Source: Leisingera thetidis
GTDB lineage: Bacteria; Pseudomonadota; Alphaproteobacteria; Rhodobacterales; Rhodobacteraceae
DNA length: 64,000 nucleotides
Assembly (NCBI RefSeq): GCF_025857195.1
Contig: NZ_CP109788.1
Location: 124,001 to 188,000 of the forward strand
Direction of reading: 5' to 3'
Position 1 is the first letter of the stretch. Each line of letters begins with the position of its first letter. The notes beneath the pieces are model-generated. The model had not been told where the DNA came from, did no database searches, and worked only from the letters and a program-made list of their open reading frames with translations. The position numbers and the translations under genes are program-made. Positions 51,634 through 61,282 of the stretch are shown piece after piece.

Positions 51634-53163
51634 GTGAAACTCAAATCTGCCCTAATGGCTGCCGGGATGATCGGCGCAGTGCTCGCAGGCGCGCCGCCGG
51701 CGCTTGCAGGCAAGGCCGATAACACGCTCACCGCGGCCTTTGCCCGCGGCCTTGCGACCACCGACGGGCTTTATTCCACCACCCGCGAGAACGACATACT
51801 GGGCCTGCTGATCGATGATGCGCTGTTCTACGTCGACCCCGCAGTCAAAAAACCGGTGCCTCTGGTGGCCGATTCCTATGAATTCACTGATGAGACCACG
51901 CTGGTCGTGAAGCTGCGCAGCGATGTCACCTTTCACGATGGCTCGCCGCTGACCGCAGCAGATGTGGTCTATTCCTTCCAGCACATCGTGCGCCCTGAGG
52001 CGGAAACCAAATTCGGCCAGCGCATTGCGCAGTGGATGGAAAGCGTCGAGGCGGTGGACCCGCAGACCGTGATCTTCCGCATGAAGGCGCCGAACGCGAT
52101 GGTGCTCTATGATCTGAGTTATTATTCGAAGCTCCGCAAGGCGGGTTCGTATGAGGTTGACGGCGTCACTGATCCGGATGCGCAGATGACGCTGAACTTG
52201 GGCACCGGCCCCTACCGGGTGGCGGAATTTCTGCCCGGTGAGAAGGTGGTGCTGGACCTGTATGACAATTACCGCGCCGGCAGCCCCAAGGACGCGTCCA
52301 TCGCCAGGCTGGTGATCCGGTTCATCCCCGACGAGGCCACTCAGGTGGCCGAAGTGATGTCGGGCGGAGTGGACTGGACCTTCGGGATCTCCTCGGAGAT
52401 GGCGGAGAATGTGGCGGGCACCGGCCGGGCGCAGTTCCTGACCGCGCCATCGCTGCGGGTCGGCTACCTGTCGCTGGATGCGGCGGGCCGCGCCGACGAG
52501 ACCACGCCGCTGCGGGATCTGCGGGTGCGCCAGGCGCTGAACCACGCGGTGAACCACGAGGAGCTGGTGGCCAGCATAACCGGCGGCAGCGCCAAGGTGG
52601 CCAGGACCCCCTGCCACAGCCTGCAATTCGGCTGCGACCAGGGCAGGGTCCGTTATGGCTATGACCCGGACAAGGCAAAGGCGCTCCTGGCTGAGGCCGG
52701 ATACCCCGACGGGTTCGAGATCGATCTGTGGGCGGCGCGCGACCGGCCGCTGCAGGAGGCGGTGATCGCGTATTGGGCCAAGATCGGCGTGCGGGCCAAT
52801 CTGCGCTATGTGAAATCCATCTCCAAGGACCGCAACGCCGGCAAGCTGAGCCTCTACTACGACACCTGGGGATCCTATTCGATCCCGGATGCCGGAGCGA
52901 TCATTCCCGATCTGTTCGATCTGAAAACGCCCAAGGTCTATACCGGCGACGAAGCGCTGAGCAAGCTCGTGCTGAGTACCAACCAGACCTACGACCAGGC
53001 TGAGCGTGAAGCGAAATTCTCGCAGGCAATCCAGACCATAACCGAGCAGGCCTATTGGGTCCCGATCCAGGAATACCCGATGAATTTCCTCTATTCGAAC
53101 GATCTGGAGTTCAGCCAGCCGGACGATGGCATGCAACGGCTGTTCCTGGCCCGCTGGAAGTAA
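51634..53163 (+). CDS. ABC dipeptide/oligopeptide-binding protein (SBP family 5)
   Basis: 509 aa from GTG 51634, chosen because GGGAGGA precedes it and a signal peptide follows (KLKSALMAAGMIGAVLAGAP, cleavage after ALAG). Family 5 signature: YEFTDETTLVVKLRSDVTFHDGSPLTAADVVYSF in split form, and NLGTGPYRVAEFLPGE. The Cys pair in TPCHSLQFGCDQG may form a disulfide. It captures peptides in the periplasm for the permeases that follow. Followed by two permeases, a fused ATPase and an isoaspartyl peptidase. Confidence 0.9.
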   Translation: MKLKSALMAAGMIGAVLAGAPPALAGKADNTLTAAFARGLATTDGLYSTTRENDILGLLIDDALFYVDPAVKKPVPLVADSYEFTDETTLVVKLRSDVTFHDGSPLTAADVVYSFQHIVRPEAETKFGQRIAQWMESVEAVDPQTVIFRMKAPNAMVLYDLSYYSKLRKAGSYEVDGVTDPDAQMTLNLGTGPYRVAEFLPGEKVVLDLYDNYRAGSPKDASIARLVIRFIPDEATQVAEVMSGGVDWTFGISSEMAENVAGTGRAQFLTAPSLRVGYLSLDAAGRADETTPLRDLRVRQALNHAVNHEELVASITGGSAKVARTPCHSLQFGCDQGRVRYGYDPDKAKALLAEAGYPDGFEIDLWAARDRPLQEAVIAYWAKIGVRANLRYVKSISKDRNAGKLSLYYDTWGSYSIPDAGAIIPDLFDLKTPKVYTGDEALSKLVLSTNQTYDQAEREAKFSQAIQTITEQAYWVPIQEYPMNFLYSNDLEFSQPDDGMQRLFLARWK

Positions 53164-53224
53164 CCTCCCCTGGCTGGTCCCGGCGTGTTCCGGGGCCGGC
53201 CGCCATGTTAGAAAGGACCGGCCG

Positions 53225-54142
53225 ATGCTGCTTTATGTTTGCAAGCGAGGCATCCTGGCGCTGGCGGTGGCTCTGGCCGTCAGCCTGGTAACCTTCATCC
53301 TGCTCTATTACGCCACCGATCCGGCCGAGGCCCTGGCCGGCGAGGATGCCCTTCCCGCCCAGGTCGCGCAGATCCGCGCGCAGCTGGGCTTGGACCGGCC
53401 GCTGCACATCCAGTATGCAAGCTGGCTCGGCGGGGTGGCCTCAGGCGACTTCGGCGACAGCTACTTCTGGCGCACGCCGGTGGTGGAGCTGGTGCAGCGG
53501 CACTTCCCGATCACCCTGCAACTGGCCGGGATGGCGATCGGTGTTACCATCCTGGTGGCAATCCCGCTCGGCGTGGTGTCGGCGCTGTACTCCAACACAG
53601 TCATCGACCGGTTTGCGCTGGCACTTGCCGTGGCCGCGCAGGCGGTGCCGAACTTCTGGCTCGGCATCATGGCAATTCTGCTGTTTGCGGTGATGCTGCC
53701 GCTGTTCCCGGTCTCCGGCCAGGACACATTCTGGCATTTCGTGATGCCCGCCTGCGTGCTGGGGCTGTCGTCGGTGCCGGCGGTGATGCGGCTCACCCGC
53801 ACCGGGCTGCTGGAGGTGATGGGCTCGGATTACATCCGCACCGCCCGGGCCAAGGGCTACCGCGGTCTCCGGCTGCTGACCCGCCATGCGATGCGCAATG
53901 CCATCCTGCCAGTGGTGAGCGTGCTGGCGGTGCAGCTCGGCAGCAAGCTCGGCGGCTCGATTGTCACCGAAAGCGTATTTGCAATCAATGGAATGGGGCG
54001 GCTTGCCCTGGAGAGTATCCTGGCCGGCGATGTGCCGACCGTTCAAATGCTGGTGTTCATCTTCGCGCTGGTCTTCGTGCTGCTGACCTTCCTCGCCGAT
54101 GTGCTGAATGCCTGGCTGGATCCGCGGATCCGTTTGGGGTGA
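53225..54142 (+). CDS. ABC peptide permease, DppB type
   Basis: 305 aa from ATG 53225. Six transmembrane helices. DppB features: IRAQLGLDRPLHIQYASWL, GDFGDSYFWRTPV, the EAA loop RTARAKGYRGLRLLTRHAMRN in split form, and GSIVTESVFAINGMGRL. It is an inner-membrane half of the peptide importer. The DppC partner starts 6 bp after its stop. Confidence 0.92.
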   Translation: MLLYVCKRGILALAVALAVSLVTFILLYYATDPAEALAGEDALPAQVAQIRAQLGLDRPLHIQYASWLGGVASGDFGDSYFWRTPVVELVQRHFPITLQLAGMAIGVTILVAIPLGVVSALYSNTVIDRFALALAVAAQAVPNFWLGIMAILLFAVMLPLFPVSGQDTFWHFVMPACVLGLSSVPAVMRLTRTGLLEVMGSDYIRTARAKGYRGLRLLTRHAMRNAILPVVSVLAVQLGSKLGGSIVTESVFAINGMGRLALESILAGDVPTVQMLVFIFALVFVLLTFLADVLNAWLDPRIRLG

Positions 54143-54147
54143 CTGAC

Positions 54148-55032
54148 ATGACCACGACCGATATCGACATCGAAGGCCTGACACCCGCTCAGGCGATGCG
54201 GGCCAAGGCCCGGAGAAACCGCGGCTTCATCTACGGGGCCGCCGTTCTGGCCCTGATCACCCTGGCTGCCGTCTTTGCGCCCCTGCTGACGCCCTATGAT
54301 TTCGCCGGCCAGGTACTGACTGACCGGCTGTTGCCGCCGGTCTGGGCCGGCGGCGGGTGGGAGCATCCGCTGGGCACCGACCACCTGGGCCGCGACTATC
54401 TCGCGCGGCTGCTGTACGGTGCGCGGATCTCGCTTGCGGTCGGCTTCCTGGCTGCGTCGATCGGCTGTGTCCTGGGTGTCACCCTGGGGGTGGTGGCCGG
54501 GTACTACGGCGGCCGGGTGGACCAGGCGATCAGCTTCATCCTGTCCTGCCAGCTGGCGTTGCCCAGCCTGCTGATCGCGATGGCGCTGGTGTTCCTGATC
54601 GGTCCCTCCGTGCCGGTGGTGATTGCGGTCATCGGTTTCCTGCACTGGGGGCTTTACTTGGTGATCAGCCGCACCGCCACCCAGCGCCTGCGCCAGCAGG
54701 AATTCGTGGCCGCGGCGCAGGCGCTTGGCGCGCCGGTCCGCTCGATCCTCTGGGGCGAGATCCTGCCCAACCTGATCAGCCGGATCCTGGTTGTCTTCAC
54801 CTATGAAGTGGGCAGCGCCATTCTGGCCGAAGCCTCGCTCAGCTTCCTGGGCGTGGGCATCCCCTCGCCGATGCCCTCCTGGGGGCTGATGATCGCCGAG
54901 GGCAAGAATGCGATCTTTTTCCAGCCCTGGCTGGTGATCATCCCCGGCGCCGCGCTGTTTGTTCTGGTGATTGCAATCAACCTGATGGGGGACGCGCTGC
55001 GCGACATCACGGCACCGGAGGGCCGCAACTGA
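54148..55032 (+). CDS. ABC peptide permease, DppC type
   Basis: 294 aa. DppC signature HPLGTDHLGRDYLARLLYGARISL after the first helix, periplasmic loops, the EAA-like QEFVAAAQALGAPVRSILWGEILPN in split form and SFLGVGIPSPMPSWGLMI. Its TGA overlaps the ATG of the ATPase gene by 1 bp (TGATG), so translation is coupled. Confidence 0.92.
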   Translation: MTTTDIDIEGLTPAQAMRAKARRNRGFIYGAAVLALITLAAVFAPLLTPYDFAGQVLTDRLLPPVWAGGGWEHPLGTDHLGRDYLARLLYGARISLAVGFLAASIGCVLGVTLGVVAGYYGGRVDQAISFILSCQLALPSLLIAMALVFLIGPSVPVVIAVIGFLHWGLYLVISRTATQRLRQQEFVAAAQALGAPVRSILWGEILPNLISRILVVFTYEVGSAILAEASLSFLGVGIPSPMPSWGLMIAEGKNAIFFQPWLVIIPGAALFVLVIAINLMGDALRDITAPEGRN

Positions 55033-56669
55033 TGGAAAACACAAGCGTTCATACACAGCCGCAGGGCGGGGCAAAAGCTCCGGTTCTTTCGATCTGTGAT
55101 CTGACGGTGACCCTGCCGGTGCCGAGCGGCACCCTGACCGCAGTAAACGGGCTGAACCTTGACCTGCATCCGGGCGAAACCGTTGGCATCGTTGGCGAAA
55201 GCGGCTCGGGCAAGTCGATGACCGCACTGGCAGTGATGGGGCTGCTGCCGCCCGCTGCGGCATCGGGCGCAGCGCGGCTGGAACTGTGCGGGCGCAATCT
55301 GCTGGAGATGAATGACCGCGCCCTGGCCCGTGATATCCGCGGCCAGCGCGCGGGGATGATCTTTCAGGAGCCGATGACCTCGCTCAACCCGGTATACACT
55401 GTCGGGCGCCAGCTGACCGAAACCGTCACCCTGCACGGCGGCAGCCATGCCAAGGCCAGGACGCGCGCGCTGGAACTGATGGACGCGGTGGGCATCCCGG
55501 ACCCAGCCGAACGGTTCAGCCAGTATCCGCATCAGTTTTCAGGCGGCCAGCGCCAGCGTCTGATGATTGCCATGGCACTGATGAACGAGCCGGATCTCCT
55601 GATCGCGGACGAGCCGACCACCGCGCTGGACGTGACCATTCAGGCTCAAGTGCTGGAGCTGCTGAAAGACCTGCAACAGCGGCTCGGCATTGCAATGGTG
55701 CTGATCTCGCACGACTTCGGCGTGGTTGCCCGATACACCGACAAGGTCGTGGTGATGCTGAAGGGTGACGTGGTCGAGACCGGCGCTACTGCCGAGGTGC
55801 TGAAAAATCCGCAGCACGGCTATACCCGGCGGCTGCTGGCCAGCATCCCGCATGCAAAGGGGCGCAGCGTGGAGGCGGTGAAGCGCCCGAGCGCCATTGA
55901 GGTGCAGAAGATCAGCAAGACCTTCCACGTCCGCCGCGGCTTGTTCGGCCCGATCCGGCAGGTGAAGGCATCGCAGGATGTTTCGCTGCAAGTGGGCCGC
56001 GGCGAAACCCTGGCCCTGGTCGGCGAAAGCGGCTCCGGTAAATCCACGCTGTCCCGGATGATGCTGGGGCTGATGGCGCCGGATGGCGGCCGGATCCTGT
56101 TCAACGGCACCGATGTGCGCAAGATGGATGCGGCAGCGCGGGCGCGGCTGGTGCAGCCGGTGTTTCAGGACCCGTTCTCGTCCCTCAACCCGCGCCGTTC
56201 GGTGCGCGAGATCATCCGCCAGCCGCTGGACATCCATGGCATCGGCAGCCGCGGCGAGCGCGAGCAGAAGGTGCGCGGGCTGATGGAGCAGACCGGGCTC
56301 AGCCCGCGTTTCCTGCACGCCTTTCCGAACCAGATGTCGGGCGGCCAGCGGCAGCGGGTGGCAATCGCCCGGGCGCTGATCCTGCGTCCCGAAATCCTGA
56401 TCTGCGATGAACCGACCTCGGCGCTGGATGTCTCGATCCAGGCGCAGGTTCTGGACCTGCTGGACACGCTGAAGGCCGAGCTCGATCTCACCATGGTGCT
56501 GATCACCCATGATCTGGGCGTGGTCGAGCAAATCGCGGACCGGGTTGTTGTATTGAAAGACGGTGCCGTGGTCGAGCAGGCGCTGGTGCAGGATCTCTTT
56601 GCCCGGCCGCAGCAGGACTACACCAAGCGGCTGCTGGCCTCGGTGCCGCGGCTGGAGCATGCAGCGTGA
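55032..56669 (+). CDS. Fused ABC ATPase (DppD-DppF type, two nucleotide-binding domains)
   Basis: 545 aa with two complete nucleotide-binding domains. Domain 1 (about 18-260): GESGSGKS Walker [10 protein letters not shown] signature, [12 protein letters not shown]alker B. Domain 2 (about 280-540): [28 protein letters not shown]. Many importers encode two separate ATPases; here they are joined, a common alphaproteobacterial variant. It powers the peptide importer of the two preceding genes. The peptidase gene follows 53 bp downstream. Confidence 0.92.
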   Translation: MENTSVHTQPQGGAKAPVLSICDLTVTLPVPSGTLTAVNGLNLDLHPGETVGIVGESGSGKSMTALAVMGLLPPAAASGAARLELCGRNLLEMNDRALARDIRGQRAGMIFQEPMTSLNPVYTVGRQLTETVTLHGGSHAKARTRALELMDAVGIPDPAERFSQYPHQFSGGQRQRLMIAMALMNEPDLLIADEPTTALDVTIQAQVLELLKDLQQRLGIAMVLISHDFGVVARYTDKVVVMLKGDVVETGATAEVLKNPQHGYTRRLLASIPHAKGRSVEAVKRPSAIEVQKISKTFHVRRGLFGPIRQVKASQDVSLQVGRGETLALVGESGSGKSTLSRMMLGLMAPDGGRILFNGTDVRKMDAAARARLVQPVFQDPFSSLNPRRSVREIIRQPLDIHGIGSRGEREQKVRGLMEQTGLSPRFLHAFPNQMSGGQRQRVAIARALILRPEILICDEPTSALDVSIQAQVLDLLDTLKAELDLTMVLITHDLGVVEQIADRVVVLKDGAVVEQALVQDLFARPQQDYTKRLLASVPRLEHAA

Positions 56670-56722
56670 GCGGGCGCGCCGCGGGGAACACAAGCGGGCA
56701 GCAGCAACAAGGGAGAGCAGCA

Positions 56723-57652
56723 ATGAGTGAAACAGGCTGGGCCATTGCCCTGCATGGCGGCGCCGGCGTGATGCGCCGGGAAACGATGGATGCCGCCCGC
56801 GAAGCGGAAGTGCGGGCCGGGCTGGCCGCGGCGCTTGCCGCGGGCCGGGAGGTGCTGGACGCAGGCGGTTCCAGCCTGGATGCGGTGCAGGCCACGGTCT
56901 GCAGCCTGGAGGACAACCCCTGCTTCAATGCGGGCCATGGCAGCGTGATGACCTCGGACGGCACGTTTGAACTGGAGGCGGCGATCATGCGCGGCAGCGA
57001 CCTGGCAGCCGGCGGGGTCATCAACGTCAGCCACATCCGCAATCCGGTCAGCCTGGCGCGGTATATCCTCGACCATTCAGAGCATGTGGTCTTTGCCGGG
57101 GCAGGGGCTGAGCGCTATGCCGCGGGCGCCGGCTTCGAGCTGATCAGCTCCGGCTATTTCGAAACCGAGATGCGGCGGGCGCAGTTCAACGCCACCCGCG
57201 CCTCCGGCGCCGTCACGCTGGACCATGACGGCAAGCGCTACGGCACCGTGGGCGCCGTGGCGCGGGACCGGGCCGGCTCCCTGGCCGCTGCAACCTCGAC
57301 CGGCGGGCTCAACAACAAGGCGCCTGGCCGGGTTGGCGATTCCGGCATCATCGGCGGCGGCACCTATGCAAATGACAAGAGCTGCGCGGTTTCGGCCACT
57401 GGCCGCGGCGAGGCCTTCATGCGGATGACGGTGGCGCGGGATATTGCTGCCATGATCGAATACGGCGGGGTCGCTCTGGCCGATGCGGTGGAGCGCAAGG
57501 TGATGACCGAACTGCCCGTGATCAATGGCCGCGGCGGGGTGATCGCCCTGACGCGCACCGGAGCGCCGGTGCTGCAATTCAACACGCCTGGCATGTACCG
57601 CGCGGCGCAATGCGAGGGCGAAGCCGCACAGGTGGCGGTTTTTGCGCTTTGA
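56723..57652 (+). CDS. Isoaspartyl peptidase/L-asparaginase (Ntn-hydrolase)
   Basis: 309 aa from ATG 56723 with AAGGGAGAG upstream. Plant-type asparaginase/IaaA features: ALHGGAGVMRRE, NAGHGSV, and the nucleophile Thr175 in YGTVGAVARD, where autocleavage would give two chains. GRVGDSGIIGGGTYAND and ATGRGEAFMR carry substrate contacts. It cleaves isoaspartyl (beta-aspartyl) dipeptides and asparagine. Together with the peptide importer in the same operon, the context is uptake of isoaspartyl peptides arising from damaged protein, releasing aspartate. Confidence 0.9.
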   Translation: MSETGWAIALHGGAGVMRRETMDAAREAEVRAGLAAALAAGREVLDAGGSSLDAVQATVCSLEDNPCFNAGHGSVMTSDGTFELEAAIMRGSDLAAGGVINVSHIRNPVSLARYILDHSEHVVFAGAGAERYAAGAGFELISSGYFETEMRRAQFNATRASGAVTLDHDGKRYGTVGAVARDRAGSLAAATSTGGLNNKAPGRVGDSGIIGGGTYANDKSCAVSATGRGEAFMRMTVARDIAAMIEYGGVALADAVERKVMTELPVINGRGGVIALTRTGAPVLQFNTPGMYRAAQCEGEAAQVAVFAL

Positions 57653-57742
57653 GGCATCCGCGGCGGAGGCGGGCGGCGGTCCGCGTTCCGGAGCGCTGGC
57701 ACCTGATGCGCATGCTTTCGCAGGCGACGGCCACGCCTCGCC

Positions 57743-57763
57743 GGGCCAGCGGTTCGCTGGCCC
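57743..57763. terminator. Hairpin between convergent peptidase and aminotransferase genes
   Basis: Perfect 9-bp arms GGGCCAGCG / CGCTGGCCC with a 3-nt loop, in the 203-bp gap between convergent genes. No T-run. Confidence 0.45.
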
Positions 57764-57855
57764 AGTGCAATACAGTGATACGTCCGGACGGCGCAGGAAA
57801 CGATGGAACGGGGAAGCAAAGGCCTTGCGGGCGGGACGCCGAAACTTGGCAGTCC

Positions 57856-59109
57856 CTAGCCCGTGATCTCTTTCATCACGCCCAGAAATTTTGCCACTTC
57901 GCCGATGCTGTTGTAGTGGCACATGGACACGCGCACGCAGCTGTCCATGCCCAATGGCGCCAGGATATTGCCGGAGTAATGATCCGCCTTGCGCAGATGG
58001 GTGCGGATGCCCTGTGCGTTCAGCCGTTTCACCACATCCACTGAAGGAACCCCCGCGACGGTCAGCGATACCAGCCCCTCGCGCGCGGGGTTGTTGGCAC
58101 CGCCGAGGATTGTGACGCCCTCCATCTCGGCAAGGCCCGGCAGATTTCCGGTGCCAAAGATCATCGCATCGGTCAGGGCCTTTTCCTGGGCATGGATCGC
58201 CTCGCCCGCGGCAGCGAATTTGGCGCGCCGGTCGGTGGCATCGCTGACCTCGCCGCCGAGCCATTCCAGGTAACCGGCCACATCCGACAGCGTCGCATAG
58301 CTGCCGGTGTCGCGGGTGCCCATTTCCCAATTGTCCGCAGGCCCGTCTATCAGCGCGTTATGCGGCAGATGGGTCAGCCGGTCCGAGATCCAGGCGAGGC
58401 CATAGCCATGGCGCGAGAACATCTTGTAGGGCGAGATCACATAGCCATCCACACCGTAGGCCGTCAGGTCGATGCGCCCGTGGGCGGCGTGCTGGATGCC
58501 GTCGGCGATGATAAAACACTCCGGGGCAGCTTCCCGGATGGCGGCGGCGCAGGCGGCCAGATCCACACCCATGCCGGTGACCGGCGAGGTGTGCACGATG
58601 GTCGCCACAACCGTGTCCGGGGTGACCGCCCGGGCATAGGCTTCGGCGGTGATGGTTCCGGCGGCATCGTCATGCGGGATCAGCACATGCTTCTGCCGCG
58701 CCACCCCGGCCCAGCGGGCACAGGCGGAGCGGGTCGCCGGATGCTCCAGCGTCGAACCCAGCACGGTGCCGCCCGCTGCGGTGCCAAGGCAGGCGTTCAT
58801 GATCAGGCGGAACAAGAGCTCGGTGCCGCTTTCGCCCACAAAGAACTGGCCGCCGGGGGCGTTCATGAACACGCGCATGTCGTCCTTGGCCTTGGTGATC
58901 ACCCGCACCAGCTCATGGCTGCCGGGGTTGTCGCGGCCCTGGTTGTCGGGGACCGCGGCATAGCGGGCCGATGTTTCCACCACCGAGTTCAGCGTCAGCG
59001 CGCCGCCGGCGTTTTCAAAGAAGATGCGGCTGCCCTGTTCGGGGCAAGTGTCCACCTGTGCAAAGCGGGCGCGGATTTGGTCCAGCAGAGTGTCGGCGAT
59101 CTGGGGCAT
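57856..59109 (-). CDS. Class V PLP aminotransferase (cysteine-desulfurase fold)
   Basis: 417 aa from ATG 59109 (MPQIADTLLDQIRARF); a longer frame adds a poorly composed 23-residue leader. Fold-type I class V elements: RIFFENAGGALTLNSVVE, GESGTELLFRLIMNACLG, the IVHTSPVTGMGVDLAACA loop, IIADGIQHAAHG with the pyridine Asp, and YVISPYKMFSRHGYGLAW with the Schiff-base Lys. Without a catalytic-Cys loop of IscS, a lyase or aminotransferase role is likely. It heads a minus-strand cluster read away from 59.1 kb. The racemase-dehydrogenase-TRAP genes lie upstream, so it may process an amino acid delivered by them. Confidence 0.82.
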   Translation of the reverse strand: MPQIADTLLDQIRARFAQVDTCPEQGSRIFFENAGGALTLNSVVETSARYAAVPDNQGRDNPGSHELVRVITKAKDDMRVFMNAPGGQFFVGESGTELLFRLIMNACLGTAAGGTVLGSTLEHPATRSACARWAGVARQKHVLIPHDDAAGTITAEAYARAVTPDTVVATIVHTSPVTGMGVDLAACAAAIREAAPECFIIADGIQHAAHGRIDLTAYGVDGYVISPYKMFSRHGYGLAWISDRLTHLPHNALIDGPADNWEMGTRDTGSYATLSDVAGYLEWLGGEVSDATDRRAKFAAAGEAIHAQEKALTDAMIFGTGNLPGLAEMEGVTILGGANNPAREGLVSLTVAGVPSVDVVKRLNAQGIRTHLRKADHYSGNILAPLGMDSCVRVSMCHYNSIGEVAKFLGVMKEITG

Positions 59110-59273
59110 GGCAAGTCCAAACAGGAAAGAGTTCAATTTGCCGCCACAGTAGGGCGGTTGCCGGGCGGGAGCATGCAAAAAATTCCGGGGCTGAGGGGTG
59201 GAAATCTCTGTGGCTGCCAGACTGAAATGAGGGCAGCGCCGGGCGGTTCAGCCTTTCGCCGGCAAACCATTTC

Positions 59274-60002
59274 TCAAGTGATGAACCCTGGAAATGGCAT
59301 GCGCAATGCAGCCCGGTGCACCATCTCCGACAAGGTGATGATATCAAACACCGGCCGGTTCAGCGCCTGCTGCAGCGCATGGGCATAAGGCGGCAGATCG
59401 GTGCATTCCAGCACGATCGGGCCGATCTCCGGGTTGCGGGCGATCATGCCCTTGGCCGCGGCCAGCAGCTCTGCCTCCACCCTGGCCAGATCCATCGCCG
59501 TGCGCTCATTGCGCAGGATCACGGCGGAGAATTCCTCTGCTTCGTCCAGCCCTTGCACCACAATCGGCGTGTGTTCTGCACCCGCACCCAGCAGATGCGC
59601 TTCGGTCAGGCTGGCGGCCGAGGCGGTGATCACACCCACCGTGCGCCCGGTCATCTGATGCGCCAGAGGCACCTGGATCAGCGAGGAAACAAACACTGGC
59701 ACGTTCACCGCCGCCGCGATCTCCTTCTGGAATATCGCCAGAAACCCGCAGGAGCCGGTGATCGCCCGCACGCCCTTGGCCTCCAGCCGCCTGGCGGCCC
59801 CGATCAGCCGGTCCTTCATCTGGTCCGTCGGATTGGCCAGAAGTTCCGGCACGGTGATCCCGTCCAGCATTTCATAAAGTGTGGTGAAGCCGAGGCTGGA
59901 GGGGTTCTTGATATGGCCGGGCGGTTTGGGGAAGTAGCTTTCCAGCGCCAGCACGCCGATGGAGACGCCGCAGATGTTCTGCCCGCCGGGGTGGAGTGTC
60001 AT
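59274..60002 (-). CDS. Asp/Glu/hydantoin racemase-family protein
   Basis: 242 aa. Two Cys motifs: GSCGFLAIFQKEIA (first) and LECTDLPPYAHAL (second). The spacing and the VFVSSLIQVPLAHQMTG segment fit the hydantoin-racemase/AroM-like branch. It would interconvert enantiomers of an amino acid or a cyclic derivative in the cytosol. Its ATG overlaps the stop of the DadA-like gene (4 bp), so it is co-transcribed with the dehydrogenase and the fused TRAP permease. The pathway (uptake, racemisation, oxidation) is coherent, although the substrate is unknown. Confidence 0.82.
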   Translation of the reverse strand: MTLHPGGQNICGVSIGVLALESYFPKPPGHIKNPSSLGFTTLYEMLDGITVPELLANPTDQMKDRLIGAARRLEAKGVRAITGSCGFLAIFQKEIAAAVNVPVFVSSLIQVPLAHQMTGRTVGVITASAASLTEAHLLGAGAEHTPIVVQGLDEAEEFSAVILRNERTAMDLARVEAELLAAAKGMIARNPEIGPIVLECTDLPPYAHALQQALNRPVFDIITLSEMVHRAALRMPFPGFIT

Positions 60003-61282
60003 GCCTTGAGCCTTTCGTAACGCCGTGCCCGGAAGGGGGAGAGGTCTTCGTTCATTGGTGTGCCGCTGACGATATCCGCCACCAGCCGCCCGGTTTTCGG
60101 CGCCATCATCAGCCCGTAATGGCTGTGGCCGAAGGCGGCGATCAGATCGGGGAAGCCCTCAACCTCGCCGATGCAGGGCAGGCTGTCGGGCAGGCTGGGG
60201 CGCTGGCCGGACCAGGTGTCCATATCGTCCGCCCGCAAGTCCGGCAGCAGTGCCTTGGCCAGCTGCACCAGCCCGTCGAGGCGTTTGCGGTTAAGCGGCT
60301 GGTCAAGGCCCGCAAACTCGGCGGTGCCGGCCACCCGCAGCCCTTCCTCCATCGAGGAGGCCACGAATTTCATGTCCATATCCATGATCGAGTTATTGAG
60401 CGCGACACCCGGGCTCGGGAACGACACGTGGTAGCCGCGTTCGGATTCCATCGGGATCCTGATGCCAAGCGGTTTCAGCAGCTCACCGGACCAGACCCCC
60501 ATCGCCAAGACCAGCTTGGGCGTCCACTCCTGGCCCGCATCGGTGGTATAGGTCCAGCCGCCGGTCTCTGATGGCAGTATGGCCCGTACGGTCCGGGTCA
60601 GGATCTCGCCCCCCATGGACTGGAACTTTTCGGCCAGAACCGTTCCGATCCGGCCGGGCGATAATGCGCGCGCTTGGCCCTTGATCAGGATCGCGGCCTG
60701 GAACTCCGGCGTCAGCGCCGGTTCCAGATCGCGCAGCTCCGCTGCGCCAATGCGCTCCATGTCGGCGCCGCGGCCGCCGCGCATCCGGTAATCAACCGAA
60801 TTCAGATCGGCGGCGTCCGCATTGCGGAAGGCATGGACGTAACAGCTGTCCTGCACCAGATCCTCATGCCCGGTGCCTGCCAGATACTGGCGGTACAGCT
60901 CGACGCAGTTGCGGTTCAGGGTGTCCATCGCGCCGGAGATCTGCTGGATCCGCCCCGCGCGCCCTTCCGACAGGAACCGCAGGCCCCAGGGTGCGAGTTT
61001 CGGCAGGTAGGCGGGCTTTACCGTCAACGGCCCCAGCGGGTCCAGCAGCCAGCCCGGCACTTTCTTCCAAAGGCCCGGCATCGACTGCGGCACCACCGAC
61101 CAGGGGGAAATGATGCCGGCATTGCCGTAAGAGGTCGCCTGGCCCGGCGCGCCGCGGTCGATGAGCCGGACCCTGAGGCCCCGTTCGGCCAGCGAAAGGG
61201 CCGAGCAGATGCCGACGATCCCGGCGCCCAGGACTGTTACATCGGGGGAGCCAGGCACATCGGGGGAGGCGGGGCCGCTCAT
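59999..61282 (-). CDS. DadA-like D-amino-acid dehydrogenase (FAD)
   Basis: 427 aa. FAD motif VTVLGAGIVGICSALSLAERGLRVRLIDRG, then GQATSYGNAGIISPWSVVPQ and the C-terminal FGHSHYGLMMAPKTGRLVADI, match the DadA/DAO family of membrane-associated D-amino-acid dehydrogenases. It oxidises D-amino acids to oxoacids with electron transfer to quinones. Its start overlaps the TRAP permease stop by 4 bp. Context: TRAP import, racemase and dehydrogenase for a D- or racemic amino acid. Confidence 0.87.
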   Translation of the reverse strand: MSGPASPDVPGSPDVTVLGAGIVGICSALSLAERGLRVRLIDRGAPGQATSYGNAGIISPWSVVPQSMPGLWKKVPGWLLDPLGPLTVKPAYLPKLAPWGLRFLSEGRAGRIQQISGAMDTLNRNCVELYRQYLAGTGHEDLVQDSCYVHAFRNADAADLNSVDYRMRGGRGADMERIGAAELRDLEPALTPEFQAAILIKGQARALSPGRIGTVLAEKFQSMGGEILTRTVRAILPSETGGWTYTTDAGQEWTPKLVLAMGVWSGELLKPLGIRIPMESERGYHVSFPSPGVALNNSIMDMDMKFVASSMEEGLRVAGTAEFAGLDQPLNRKRLDGLVQLAKALLPDLRADDMDTWSGQRPSLPDSLPCIGEVEGFPDLIAAFGHSHYGLMMAPKTGRLVADIVSGTPMNEDLSPFRARRYERLKA

